Source: Betaproteobacteria bacterium GR16-43
Lineage (GTDB): Bacteria; Pseudomonadota; Gammaproteobacteria; Burkholderiales; Usitatibacteraceae
Reading direction: 5' to 3'
Length of the DNA: 64,000 nt
Assembly: GCA_001953215.1 (NCBI GenBank)
Contig: CP019169.1
Location: 3,348,001 to 3,412,000, forward strand
Made by a program: the position numbers and the translations under genes. Under the pieces are notes generated by a model that was not told the origin of the DNA, did not search any database, and saw only the letters and a list, made by a program, of their open reading frames with translations. Below, in pieces: positions 17,201-26,149 of the stretch (positions are counted from its first letter, which is position 1; each line of letters begins with the position of its first letter).

Positions 17201-20011
17201 TTGCGCGAGGTACTCGAGCGCACGCCGGTGGGCCTGGTGCTCGATTCGCTCGACGGCACCTGCCTGTTCGCCAACCGCGCCTTCTGCGAGCTGAGCGGCC
17301 ATCCGCTTTCCAAGCTGCTGGGCATGTCGTTCCGCGAGATCACGCATCCCGAGGATCTCGCCCGCGACGTGATATCGCTGGAGCGCCTGCGATCGCACGG
17401 CGAGGTACCCGAGTCCCTCGAGAAGCGCTTCGTGCGTCCGGACGGCAGCAGTGTCTGGGTGCAGCGCAGCACCTCGTTGATCCGTTCCGCCAGCGGAGAG
17501 CCGCGCTGCATCGTGAGCGCGTTCGTGGATCTCACGGAGCGCCGCGCGAAGAACCGTGAGCTGCACCAGTCGAACGCGTTCCTGACGGCGGTCGTGGAGA
17601 ACTCGCCGATCGCGATCTACACCGCGGATACGGAAGGCGCCATCACGTTCTGGAACCCGGCCGCGGAACGCACTTTCGGTTTCTCGCACGAGGAAGCGGT
17701 GGGCCGGCGCGCGCCCTTCATCCCGGAGGCCAAGAAGGCCGAGGCCGCCTGGCTGCGCCAGCGCGTATTGGGCGGCGAGGTGCTCACGGGCCTGGAGCTC
17801 GAGCGCCAGCGGGCGGACGGCTCGACCATCTACATCAACGCGGCCGCGGCACCCCTGCGCGACGAGTCCGATCGCGTGGCGGGCCTGCTGGTGATCTGCG
17901 TGGACACCACGGAAGCGAAACTCACCGAGCGCGAGCTCGGGCGCCAGCTCCACTTCACGCGCGCGATGATCGACGCGATCCCGAGCCCGGTGTATTTCAA
18001 GGACCGCGAGGGTCGCTACAAGGTCTACAACCGCGCCTGGGATGACCTCTTCGGCGGCGGCCAGAGCTGGATCGGCCGCACGGTGTTCGACATGTTCGAG
18101 ACCGGACACGCGAACGTGCACAACGACCGCGACAAGCCGCTCTACGAAAAGCCCGCCTCGGTGTCCTACGAGGCCGTGGTGCCCACCACCGACGGGCGCA
18201 CGCGCGAGATGCTCTACAACAAGGTGAGCTTCGTCGAGCGCAGCGGCGAGGTGGCCGGGCTGATCGGCGTGATCACCGACGTTTCGCGCTACAAGGAGGC
18301 CGAGCGCGCGCTCGAGGCGAGCGAAGCACGCTTCCGCGTGCTGACCGAGAGCGCACTGGACCTCATTTCGGTGCTGGGCGAGGACGGAACCATTCGCTAC
18401 CAGAGCCCGGCGTTGAAGCACCTGCTCGGCCATGAACCGGGCGAGACGATCGGGCGCGTCGTCTTCGACATGATCCACCGCGACGATGCCGACCATGTGA
18501 GGGCCGCCCTGCGCCGCATCGTCGAGACCTCTCAGTCGCGCGAGCCGATCGAATTCCGCATTCGACACCGCGACGGCATGTGGCGCACGTTCGAGTCGCT
18601 CGGGACCAACTGCCTTTCCAATCCGCACATCGGCGGCGTGGTGTTCAACTCGCGCGACATCACCGATCGCAAGGTGATCCAGCAGCGCATCCAGCACCTG
18701 GCCTATCACGACAACCTCACGGGCTTGCCCAACCGTTCGCTGCTGCAGGACCGCCTCGCGCACTCGATCGCGCGCGCGGAGCGCTCGGGCCGCAAGGTCG
18801 CGGTGCTGTTCATCGACCTGGACAACTTCAAGAACATCAACGACACGCTGGGCCACGACGTGGGCGACGAGCTGCTGCGCCAGGTTTCGCGCCGGCTCTC
18901 GGAATGCGTGCGCCTCGAAGACACGATCGCGCGCCAGGGCGGCGACGAATTCATCGTGCTGCTGGACAGCCTCGAGGACGGGCGTGCCGCTTCGATCGTG
19001 GCGCAGAAAATCCTCAATGCGCTGCGCCAGCAGTTCGTGCTGGGTGGCATCGAACAGCACGTGTCGGGCTCGGTGGGCATCGCGCTCTACCCCGAGGACG
19101 GGCGCGACGCGCAGACGCTCATGAAGAACGCCGACACCGCGATGTTCCACGGCAAGGGCCTCGGCAAGAACACGTACCAGTACTTCACCGCGCAGATGAA
19201 CATCGCGGTGAAGCGGCGCATGACGCTCGAATCGGCGCTGCGCCGGGCGGTGATGCAGAAGGATTTCATCCTGCACTACCAGCCGCAGATCAACCTCGAG
19301 ACCGGGGAAGTGATCGCCGTCGAGGCGCTGGTGCGCTGGAAGACGGAGGACAGCGGCACCGTGATGCCCGGCGACTTCATTCCGCTCGCCGAGGAGACCG
19401 GCCTCATCAACGAGATCGGCGAATGGGTGCTGCGCGAGGGCTGCCGGCAGGCGCGCGAATGGCAGACGATGGGCCTCGCCCCGCGGCGCATGGCGATCAA
19501 CCTGTCGGCGCGCCAGTTCAGCGACAAGTCCTTCCTCGACATGGTCAATCGCGTTCTGGCCGAGACCGGCCTCGCGCCCGAATGGCTCGAGCTGGAGATC
19601 ACCGAGAGCCAGGTGATGCGCCAGACCGAGGGCATGATCATGCTGCTGAACCGCCTCTCGGAAATGGGCGTGCACCTGGCCATCGACGATTTCGGCACCG
19701 GCTACTCGAGCCTGTCGTACCTGAAGCGCCTGCCGATCCAGAAGCTGAAGATCGACCAGTCGTTCATCCGCGACATCACGGTGGACCCGAACGACACCGC
19801 GATCGTGGTGGCGATCATCAACATCGCGAAGAGCCTCGACCTCGAGACGATCGCCGAGGGCGTGGAGACCGCGGGCCAGCTGGCGCTGCTGCGCTCGAAA
19901 GGCTGCCGCGTCGGGCAGGGCTTCTACTTCTCGGCGCCCGTGACGGCCGAGGCGCTCTACCCGCACCTGAAGCAGAACAACCTCTACCTGCAGCAGTCGC
20001 GCGCGCGCTGA
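17201..20011 (+). CDS. PAS-GGDEF-EAL cyclic-di-GMP signalling protein
   Basis: At least 936 residues, no transmembrane segment seen. Four PAS/PAC modules occupy about 1-490. The GGDEF domain (about 498-660) has the intact motif GGDEF near residue 580 and an RLED inhibitory site five residues before it. The EAL domain (about 680-925) keeps EALVRW, the metal/catalytic motif DDFGTGYSS near residue 828, and IAEGVET. Both diguanylate cyclase and phosphodiesterase sites look functional, so net activity is unclear. The start is unresolved: the first usable codon is TTG at 17201 with no ribosome binding site, and the frame is open upstream with only ATC candidates (17165, 17186). It stands between sppA and the methyltransferase gene. 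Confidence 0.9.
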   Translation: MREVLERTPVGLVLDSLDGTCLFANRAFCELSGHPLSKLLGMSFREITHPEDLARDVISLERLRSHGEVPESLEKRFVRPDGSSVWVQRSTSLIRSASGEPRCIVSAFVDLTERRAKNRELHQSNAFLTAVVENSPIAIYTADTEGAITFWNPAAERTFGFSHEEAVGRRAPFIPEAKKAEAAWLRQRVLGGEVLTGLELERQRADGSTIYINAAAAPLRDESDRVAGLLVICVDTTEAKLTERELGRQLHFTRAMIDAIPSPVYFKDREGRYKVYNRAWDDLFGGGQSWIGRTVFDMFETGHANVHNDRDKPLYEKPASVSYEAVVPTTDGRTREMLYNKVSFVERSGEVAGLIGVITDVSRYKEAERALEASEARFRVLTESALDLISVLGEDGTIRYQSPALKHLLGHEPGETIGRVVFDMIHRDDADHVRAALRRIVETSQSREPIEFRIRHRDGMWRTFESLGTNCLSNPHIGGVVFNSRDITDRKVIQQRIQHLAYHDNLTGLPNRSLLQDRLAHSIARAERSGRKVAVLFIDLDNFKNINDTLGHDVGDELLRQVSRRLSECVRLEDTIARQGGDEFIVLLDSLEDGRAASIVAQKILNALRQQFVLGGIEQHVSGSVGIALYPEDGRDAQTLMKNADTAMFHGKGLGKNTYQYFTAQMNIAVKRRMTLESALRRAVMQKDFILHYQPQINLETGEVIAVEALVRWKTEDSGTVMPGDFIPLAEETGLINEIGEWVLREGCRQAREWQTMGLAPRRMAINLSARQFSDKSFLDMVNRVLAETGLAPEWLELEITESQVMRQTEGMIMLLNRLSEMGVHLAIDDFGTGYSSLSYLKRLPIQKLKIDQSFIRDITVDPNDTAIVVAIINIAKSLDLETIAEGVETAGQLALLRSKGCRVGQGFYFSAPVTAEALYPHLKQNNLYLQQSRAR

Positions 20012-20018
20012 GCTTCGG

Positions 20019-20744
20019 TCAGCGGCGCTTCTTCGCCGCCGCGTGCAGCAGGAAGATCGCGGGCCGCTTGCCGATCACCGGCACTTCGCCGCGCCACGCC
20101 TCGATCGCACGCATCCGGATCCACTCCGAGGAGCCCGTCACTCCCGCGGCGATCGCCAGCCGCGTGGCGGGCTTGCAGGTCTTCAGCACGTCGCCCAGCA
20201 GCGCGTCGTTGCGATACGGCGTCTCGATGAAGACCTGGGTTTCGTCGTCGGCGGCCGAGCGGCGTTCGAGTTCGGCCAGCGCGGCGGCGCGGCCGGCCGC
20301 ATCCGCCGGGAGGTAGCCCGCGAACCGGAAGCGCTGCCCTTCGAGGCCCGAAGCCGCGAGGGCCAGCAGGATGGAGGAGGGGCCCACGAGCGGGACGACG
20401 GCAATGCCTTCGGCGTGCGCGCAGGCGACGAGCCGGGCACCCGGATCGGCGACGGCCGGCATGCCGGCCTCGGAGAGCAGCCCGAGCTCACGCCCGGCGC
20501 GTGCAGGTTCGAGCAACGCGGGCACCGCTGCTTCCGCGGTGTGCTCGTTCAATTCCGCCATGGCGATCTCGCGGATCGGCAAGGGATGCCGGCAGGCCGC
20601 GAGGAAACGGCGCGCGGATTTCGCGTCTTCGACGACGAAGTCGCGCAGGCCACGGATGCGTTCGAGCGCTCCCGCGGGAAGCACGTGGTCGAGAGGCGTT
20701 TCCTCGTCGATCCACGAAGCCACGAGTACGACGCGTCCGGCCAT
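20019..20744 (-). CDS. SAM-dependent methyltransferase of the tetrapyrrole-methylase (RsmI-like) fold
   Basis: 241 residues. The middle contains the RsmI/tetrapyrrole methylase signals LLSEAGMPAVADPGARLVACAH, VVPLVGPSSILLALAASG and FAGYLPAD, plus VFIETPYRNDALL. RsmI 2'-O-methylates C1402 of 16S rRNA. This protein is shorter (RsmI is about 285), and its N-terminus lacks the usual Rossmann opening, so the substrate is not certain. The start ATG overlaps the Maf stop codon (TGATG). Confidence 0.8.
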   Translation of the reverse strand: MAGRVVLVASWIDEETPLDHVLPAGALERIRGLRDFVVEDAKSARRFLAACRHPLPIREIAMAELNEHTAEAAVPALLEPARAGRELGLLSEAGMPAVADPGARLVACAHAEGIAVVPLVGPSSILLALAASGLEGQRFRFAGYLPADAAGRAAALAELERRSAADDETQVFIETPYRNDALLGDVLKTCKPATRLAIAAGVTGSSEWIRMRAIEAWRGEVPVIGKRPAIFLLHAAAKKRR

Positions 20745-21316
20745 CACGGCACCGCGAGGCCTTCGGCGCGCAGCATCGCCGAGAGCGCGATCAACGGCAG
20801 CCCCACGAGCGCGGTGGGGTCGTCGCCCGAGAGGCGATCGAGGAGGGAAATGCCGAGCGCTTCGCTCTTGGCGCTGCCCGCGCAATCGAAGGCCGGCTCG
20901 CGTTCGAGGTAGCGCTCGATTTCGTCGTCCGTGAGGGGGCGGAAGGCGACCTCGGTCGTCACGAGGCGTTCCTGCAGGCGCTGGCTCTCCGCATGGAACA
21001 GGCACACGCCCGTATGAAACTGCACGGACCGGCCCCGCATCGCGCAAAGCTGGGCCCGCGCGTTCTCGCGGTTGCCCGGCTTGCCGATCGGCTGGCCGTC
21101 CAGCTCGGCCACCTGGTCGGATCCGATGATCCAGGCGTGCGGATGGGCTGCAGCGCCGGCGCGCGCCTTGTCCCTCGCCAAGCGGATGGCCGTGTCTCGC
21201 GGGACTTCGCCAGCGTGGGCGCGCTCGTCCACGTCCGGCGACCACGTCCGGAAGGGCAGGCCGAGGCGCTCGAGGAGCTCCCGGCGATAGCGCGACCCGG
21301 ACGCCAGGATGATCAA
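20744..21316 (-). CDS. maf: Maf-family nucleotide pyrophosphatase
   Basis: 190 residues from a TTG start. House-cleaning enzyme hydrolysing non-canonical or modified nucleoside triphosphates. Signature start LIILASGSRYRRELLERLG, then SPDVDE, IIGSDQVAELDG (catalytic Asp) and the C-terminal GLPLIAL. I chose TTG at 21316 because AAGGA lies 4 bases upstream and it gives the normal family N-terminus. An in-frame ATG at 21370 would add 18 atypical residues and run through the divergent yceD promoter. Coupled to the downstream methyltransferase gene by a 1-base stop/start overlap. Confidence 0.88.
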   Translation of the reverse strand: MIILASGSRYRRELLERLGLPFRTWSPDVDERAHAGEVPRDTAIRLARDKARAGAAAHPHAWIIGSDQVAELDGQPIGKPGNRENARAQLCAMRGRSVQFHTGVCLFHAESQRLQERLVTTEVAFRPLTDDEIERYLEREPAFDCAGSAKSEALGISLLDRLSGDDPTALVGLPLIALSAMLRAEGLAVP

Positions 21317-21341
21317 AATATCCTTCAAAATCAGCTTGTTA

Positions 21342-21370
21342 TTGACTAGGGCGGACGGAGAGCCTATCAT
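21342..21370 (+). promoter_or_regulatory. Near-consensus sigma-70 promoter for the yceD-rpmF-plsX-fab operon
   Basis: TTGACT at 21342-21347, exactly 17 bases, TATCAT at 21365-21370. The yceD ATG is at 21379, so the expected transcription start (about 21376-21378) leaves essentially no 5' leader and there is no Shine-Dalgarno sequence between them. Confidence 0.75.
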
Positions 21371-21378
21371 GCGGCCCC

Positions 21379-21864
21379 ATGACCGAGGAAGGCATCATCG
21401 ATCCCGCGACCTTCGCCACCAAGCCGAAGGTGTACACCGGCACGATCTCGGGAAGCGACCTCGTGGACCTGGACGAACGGGTGGCGGGACCCGAAGGCGG
21501 GCTCGACTACGAGGTGACGGCGCTCCTGGACAAGCAGCGCCGGAAGGTTGTTTCGTATATAATCAAGGGCTTCGCTCAGCTTACGTGCCAGATATCGATG
21601 GAGTCCTTCCGGCACGAGGTGGAGATCTCGGAGCGGCTGGTGCTCGTGGACCATGAGTCCCAGCTCCCGCCCATCGAGATGGAGTCCGACGAAGAGGATT
21701 TCATGGTTGCCGACGGTCCCCTGGACTTGCGCGACCTGGTGGAAGACGCGGTGATCCTGAGCCTGCCCATGATCCCGCGGAAGCCCGGAATCGAGGAAGT
21801 CCCGAAGGTGGCGGAAGCGCCGCGCCGGGAATCGCCCTTCGCCGCTTTGAAGCGGCCGAAGTGA
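21379..21864 (+). CDS. yceD: DUF177 / YceD family protein (23S rRNA accumulation protein)
   Basis: 161 residues. Always found just upstream of rpmF; needed for normal 23S rRNA levels in E. coli. The order yceD-rpmF-plsX, the acidic [18 protein letters not shown] segment near residue 115-135 and the C-terminal [10 protein letters not shown] are characteristic. The CxxC pair that many family members have in the middle is reduced to one cysteine here (LTCQISMES). The start is favoured by IIDPATFA near the N-terminus, although it would be nearly leaderless. Confidence 0.9.
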   Translation: MTEEGIIDPATFATKPKVYTGTISGSDLVDLDERVAGPEGGLDYEVTALLDKQRRKVVSYIIKGFAQLTCQISMESFRHEVEISERLVLVDHESQLPPIEMESDEEDFMVADGPLDLRDLVEDAVILSLPMIPRKPGIEEVPKVAEAPRRESPFAALKRPK

Positions 21865-21901
21865 GAAAACGCAGAATCAGCAAGATCAACAGGAGAACAT
21901 C

Positions 21902-22078
21902 ATGGCCGTTCAACAGAACAAGAAGTCGCCGTCCAAACGCGGCATGCACCGCGCGCACGATTTCCTCGGCAAGCCGGCGACCGCCGTCGAGCCGAGCACC
22001 GGCGAGACCCATCTGCGCCACCACATCTCGCCGTCGGGCACGTACCGCGGCAAGCAGGTGCTCAAGATCAAGGACTGA
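21902..22078 (+). CDS. rpmF: 50S ribosomal protein L32
   Basis: 58 residues beginning [20 protein letters not shown], the invariant L32 N-terminus. It continues with [15 protein letters not shown]. This is the zinc-less form: the four cysteines of the zinc-ribbon type are absent. A strong AGGAGAACATC ribosome binding site precedes the ATG. Lies 37 bases after yceD and 39 before plsX in the same operon. Confidence 0.98.
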   Translation: MAVQQNKKSPSKRGMHRAHDFLGKPATAVEPSTGETHLRHHISPSGTYRGKQVLKIKD

Positions 22079-22117
22079 CGCATCGCGCACCGGCTGCCCT
22101 TCCGGGCGGCCGACTCG

Positions 22118-23137
22118 ATGAACACCGTCATCGCCGTCGACGCGATGGGCGGTGACCACGGTCCCGCGGTCACCGTCCCCGCCTGCCTCGACTTCCTCGC
22201 CGCCGATCCCGCGGCCGCACTCCTCCTCGTGGGGCTCGAAGAGCCGCTGCGCAGGGAGCTCGCGCGCCATCGCGGCTACGACGCTTCACGCATCTCCGTC
22301 GTGCATGCCTCGCAGCAGGTGGGCATGGACGAGGACGTGCGTTCGGCCATTCGCACGAAGAAGGATTCGTCGATGCGCATCGCCATCGACCTCGTGAAGG
22401 ACGGCAAGGCGCAGGCGTGCGTGAGCGCGGGCAACACCGGAGCGCTGATGGGCACGGCGAAATTCGTGCTGAAGACGCTGCCCGGCATCGACCGGCCCGC
22501 GATCTGCGCGGTGCTCCCGACGCGCAAGGGCCAGGTCTACGCGCTCGACCTCGGCGCGAATGCCGATTGCACGCCCGAGCAGCTGTTGCAGTTCGCCATC
22601 ATGGGTTCGACGCTCGTGGCCGCTGTCGAGGGCAAGTCGCGCCCCACCGTGGGGCTGCTCAACATCGGCTCCGAGGAGATCAAGGGCAACGAGGTCGTGA
22701 AGCAGGCGGGCGAACTGCTCAAGAGGGCCCCGATCAACTTCCACGGCAACGTCGAGGGCGACGACATCTACAAGGGCACCACCGATGTCGTCGTGTGCGA
22801 CGGCTTCGTGGGCAACGTGTTCCTCAAGACTTCCGAGGGCCTGGCGAAGATGGTGGGTGACTTCCTGAAGGAGGAATACACGCGCAGCCTCTTCACGCGG
22901 CTGGCCGCGGCCATGTCGTACATGGTCATCAAGCGTTTCCGCCATCGCCTCGACCATCGCCGCTACAACGGCGCGACGCTGCTGGGCTTGCGCGGCATCG
23001 TGGTGAAGAGCCACGGCTCGGCCGACCGCCTCGCCTTTCGCACCGCGCTTGCGCGTGCGGCGTCCGAAGTGCAGCACGGGTTGAACGACCGCATCGCGCA
23101 GGAGATCGCTCGCTTGAACGCCGAGGCCGCGCAATGA
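22118..23137 (+). CDS. plsX: Phosphate acyltransferase PlsX
   Basis: 339 residues. Makes acyl-phosphate from acyl-ACP for PlsY, the first step of phospholipid synthesis. Signatures: [11 protein letters not shown] at the N-terminus, [42 protein letters not shown] and [10 protein letters not shown]. Normal length. Its stop overlaps the fabH ATG by 4 bases. Confidence 0.98.
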   Translation: MNTVIAVDAMGGDHGPAVTVPACLDFLAADPAAALLLVGLEEPLRRELARHRGYDASRISVVHASQQVGMDEDVRSAIRTKKDSSMRIAIDLVKDGKAQACVSAGNTGALMGTAKFVLKTLPGIDRPAICAVLPTRKGQVYALDLGANADCTPEQLLQFAIMGSTLVAAVEGKSRPTVGLLNIGSEEIKGNEVVKQAGELLKRAPINFHGNVEGDDIYKGTTDVVVCDGFVGNVFLKTSEGLAKMVGDFLKEEYTRSLFTRLAAAMSYMVIKRFRHRLDHRRYNGATLLGLRGIVVKSHGSADRLAFRTALARAASEVQHGLNDRIAQEIARLNAEAAQ

Positions 23138-24093
23138 CGTACTCGCGCATCACCGGAACGGGTTCCTGCCTACCCGAGCGCGTCCTCACGAACGAGGAAC
23201 TCTCGAGAACGGTCGACACGAGCGACGCGTGGATCGTCGAGCGCACCGGCATCCGCCAGCGCCACATTGCCGCCGACGGCGAATTCGTGAGCGACCTGGC
23301 CCTGCGCGCGTCCCGGCACGCGCTGGAGGCCGCGGGACGCAAGCCCGAAGACGTCGACCTCATCATCCTCGCCACGTCCACGCCGGACATGGTGTTCCCG
23401 TCCTCCGCGTGCCTGCTGCAGGCCAAGCTGGGCGTCACGCGCGGCGCGGCGTTCGACGTGCAGGCCGTGTGCTCGGGCTTCGTCTATGCGCTGGCCACGG
23501 CGGATCTCTACATCAAGTCGGGTGCGCACAAGTGCGCGCTCGTGGTCGGCGCGGAGGTGTTCTCGCGCATCCTCGACTGGAAGGACCGCGGCACCTGCGT
23601 GCTCTTCGGCGACGGCGCAGGCGCCATCGTGCTCGAAGCGTCCGACGAGCCCGGCATCCTCGAGTCGCAACTGCATGCCGATGGCCGCCACGCGAAGATC
23701 CTCAACACGCCCGGCCACGTTTGCGGCGGCTCGGTGCTGGGCGACCCCACGCTCAAGATGGACGGGCAGGCCGTGTTCAAGCTCGCGGTGCGCGTCCTGG
23801 AGGAGAGCGCGCGCGCCACGCTGGGCGCGCGGGGCTTCGCGGTCGCGGATCTCGACGCCTACATCGCCCACCAGGCCAACGTGCGCATCATCTCCTTCGT
23901 GGGCAAGCGCCTGGGCCTGCCCGATTCGAAGTGCATCGTGACGGTGGACCGCCACGCCAATACGTCCGCCGCCTCCATTCCACTCGCCCTCGACGTCGCC
24001 GTGCGCGACGGCCGCGTGAAGCCGGGCCACCTCGTCCTGTTGCAGGGCGTGGGTGGCGGATTCACGTGGGGCTCCGTTCTCCTGCGCTACTGA
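23134..24093 (+). CDS. fabH: 3-oxoacyl-ACP synthase III
   Basis: 319 residues. Condenses acetyl-CoA with malonyl-ACP to start fatty acid synthesis. The catalytic triad is intact: Cys in [11 protein letters not shown], His in IAHQANVRI, and Asn in [12 protein letters not shown]. The C-terminal [13 protein letters not shown] is the classical FabH ending. Overlaps plsX by 4 bases and is followed after one base by fabD. Confidence 0.98.
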   Translation: MTYSRITGTGSCLPERVLTNEELSRTVDTSDAWIVERTGIRQRHIAADGEFVSDLALRASRHALEAAGRKPEDVDLIILATSTPDMVFPSSACLLQAKLGVTRGAAFDVQAVCSGFVYALATADLYIKSGAHKCALVVGAEVFSRILDWKDRGTCVLFGDGAGAIVLEASDEPGILESQLHADGRHAKILNTPGHVCGGSVLGDPTLKMDGQAVFKLAVRVLEESARATLGARGFAVADLDAYIAHQANVRIISFVGKRLGLPDSKCIVTVDRHANTSAASIPLALDVAVRDGRVKPGHLVLLQGVGGGFTWGSVLLRY

Positions 24094-24094
24094 C

Positions 24095-25021
24095 ATGACA
24101 CTCGCCATCCTTTTTCCCGGCCAGGGCTCGCAGTCCCTGGGCATGATGCAGGGCTACGCCGACCTGCCCGTCGTGGAGCAGACATTCCGTGAGGCTTCCG
24201 CCCTCGTGCAGGTCGACTACTGGAAGATGGTCACCGAGGGTCCCGCCGAAGCGTTGAACCAGACCGTCAACACGCAGCCGGTGATGCTCATCGCCGGCGT
24301 GGCCTGCTGGCGCGCGTGGCGCGAAAAGGGTGGCGCGATGCCGGCGTATTTCGCCGGCCACAGCCTCGGTGAATACACCGCGCTGGTCGCCTCCGGCGCG
24401 ATGAGCTTCGCCGATGCCGTGCCGCTGGTGCGTTTCCGCGCGCAGGCGATGCAGGAGGCCGTGCCGGAGGGGACGGGCGGCATCGCCGCGATCCTCGGCC
24501 TGGACGAACCCGCGATCCGCGAAGTCTGCGAGGCCGCCGCGCAGGGCGAAGTGATCGAGCCCGCGAACCTGAACTCCCCGGGGCAGATCGTGATCGCCGG
24601 GCACCGCACCGCCGTGGAGCGCGGCATGGCACTCGCGAAGGAGAAGGGCGCCAAGCGCGCGATCCTGCTGCCGATGAGCGCACCATCGCACTGCAGCCTC
24701 ATGAAACCCGCCGCCGACCGCCTGGCCGAACGGCTCGCGAAGGTCGCGATGTCGAAGCCCGGCGCTCCCGTGGTGCAGAACCGCGACGTGGCCGCCTTCG
24801 AGGACCCGGATCGCATCCGCCGTGCCCTCGTGGAACAGCTCTACAACCCGGTGCGCTGGATCGAGACCGTGCAGTACCTGACCGGGCACGGCGTCACGCG
24901 CCTCGTCGAGTGCGGCCCGGGCAAGGTGCTGGCGGGGCTGTCGAAGCGCCTGGCCGGCGATGCGGAAGTGGTTTCGCTCAACGATTCGGCCGCGCTCGCC
25001 GCGGCGGCAACCCAGGGTTGA
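24095..25021 (+). CDS. fabD: Malonyl-CoA:ACP transacylase
   Basis: 308 residues. Transfers malonyl from CoA to ACP. N-terminal FPGQGSQSLGM, nucleophile Ser in AGHSLGEYTALVA, the carboxylate-binding Arg in VRFRAQAMQEAVP, and the catalytic His in SAPSHCSLM. The stop codon TGA shares its final A with the fabG ATG. Confidence 0.98.
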   Translation: MTLAILFPGQGSQSLGMMQGYADLPVVEQTFREASALVQVDYWKMVTEGPAEALNQTVNTQPVMLIAGVACWRAWREKGGAMPAYFAGHSLGEYTALVASGAMSFADAVPLVRFRAQAMQEAVPEGTGGIAAILGLDEPAIREVCEAAAQGEVIEPANLNSPGQIVIAGHRTAVERGMALAKEKGAKRAILLPMSAPSHCSLMKPAADRLAERLAKVAMSKPGAPVVQNRDVAAFEDPDRIRRALVEQLYNPVRWIETVQYLTGHGVTRLVECGPGKVLAGLSKRLAGDAEVVSLNDSAALAAAATQG

Positions 25022-25767
25022 TGACCATGCTCAACGGACAAGTCGCGATCGTCACCGGAGCCAGCCGCGGGATCGGCGCCGGCATCCTCGAGGCGCTCGC
25101 GAAGGCGGGGGCGGTTGTCGTCGGAACCTCGACCAGCCAGGCCGGTGCGGAAGGAATTTCAAAGGCGATCGCGGCCGCCGGTGCCAAGGGCACCGGAAAG
25201 GTGCTCGACGTGCGCGATGTCGCCGCGGCTGCCGCCTTCGTGGACGCGGTCGCGGGCGAATTCGGCCCGGTGGCGATCCTCGTCAACAACGCCGGGGTCA
25301 CGCGCGACAATCTCCTCGCCCGCATGAAGGACGAGGAGTGGGACGACGTGCAGGCCACGAACCTGAAGGCGGTGTTCGCGCTTTCCCGCGCGGTGCTGCG
25401 TGGAATGATGAAGGCGCGCTCCGGACGCATCGTGAACGTGACTTCCGTGGTGGGCCACATGGGCAACGCGGGACAGACCAACTACGCGGCCTCGAAGGCG
25501 GGCGTCATCGGCTTCACCAAGTCGCTCGCGCGCGAGGTGGGCAGCCGCAACATCACCGTGAACTGCGTCGCACCCGGATTCATCGACACGGACATGACCA
25601 AGGCCCTGGGCGAGGAGCAGGCGAAGCGCCTCGTCGAAAACGTACCGCTGGGCCGGTTGGGGCGCGTCGACGATGTCGCCCAGGCCGTGCTGTTCCTGTG
25701 TTCGTCGAATGCCGGTTATGTCACCGGCGCGACGCTGCACGTGAACGGCGGGATGTACATGGATTAG
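25021..25767 (+). CDS. fabG: 3-oxoacyl-ACP reductase
   Basis: 248 residues, short-chain dehydrogenase. NADPH-dependent reduction of 3-oxoacyl-ACP. Cofactor motif VTGASRGIGAGI, NNAGVTRDN, catalytic Ser-Tyr-Lys in NVTSVVG and NYAASKAGVIGF, and the C-terminal YVTGATLHVNGGMYM. Starts on the fabD stop (TGATG). An ATG two codons later (25027) is an equally plausible start. Confidence 0.98.
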   Translation: MTMLNGQVAIVTGASRGIGAGILEALAKAGAVVVGTSTSQAGAEGISKAIAAAGAKGTGKVLDVRDVAAAAAFVDAVAGEFGPVAILVNNAGVTRDNLLARMKDEEWDDVQATNLKAVFALSRAVLRGMMKARSGRIVNVTSVVGHMGNAGQTNYAASKAGVIGFTKSLAREVGSRNITVNCVAPGFIDTDMTKALGEEQAKRLVENVPLGRLGRVDDVAQAVLFLCSSNAGYVTGATLHVNGGMYMD

Positions 25768-25819
25768 ATGGTAGAATGGCGCGTTTTTTTAGTACCTAAC
25801 CAAGAAGCGGAGGAAGTAG

Positions 25820-26059
25820 ATGGACAATCTCGAAGCCCGAGTGAAGAAGATCGTCGCGGAGCAACTGGGTGTTGCGGAAGCCGACGTCAAGAACGAATCC
25901 TCCTTCGTCGAGGACCTGGGCGCCGACTCGCTCGACAACGTGGAGCTCGTGATGGCGCTCGAAGAGGAATTCGAGTGCGAAATCCCCGACGAGGAAGCCG
26001 AGAAGATCACCAACGTGCAGCAGGCCATCGATTACGTGAAGGCCCACGTCAAGTCGTAA
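25820..26059 (+). CDS. acpP: Acyl carrier protein
   Basis: 79 residues, acidic. The phosphopantetheine serine is in [29 protein letters not shown] gives a strong ribosome binding site before the ATG, fitting its high expression. A TAGAAT hexamer about 45 bases before the start may be part of an additional promoter, but no clear -35 box was found. Confidence 0.99.
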   Translation: MDNLEARVKKIVAEQLGVAEADVKNESSFVEDLGADSLDNVELVMALEEEFECEIPDEEAEKITNVQQAIDYVKAHVKS

Positions 26060-26149
26060 GGGCCGCGGCCATCCGGCCTGCCGCCCCCGGGGCCGCGTCC
26101 GCGGCCGCCGCCACCCCAGCATCTCCCAGTCGCTTCCCGGAGTGACCGC

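Noticed and set aside
20019-20744. Calling this gene rsmI outright
   Set aside because: It is about 45 residues shorter than RsmI and its N-terminus differs, so only the fold-level name is used.
21558-21563. Exact TATAAT inside yceD, possibly an internal rpmF promoter
   Set aside because: No -35-like hexamer occurs 16-18 bases upstream and there is no extended -10 TGn, so it is not listed as a promoter.
26060-26149. A small gene or regulatory RNA in the acpP-fabF gap
   Set aside because: The 90 bases are GC-rich without a start codon plus ribosome binding site, and without a hairpin-T tract.
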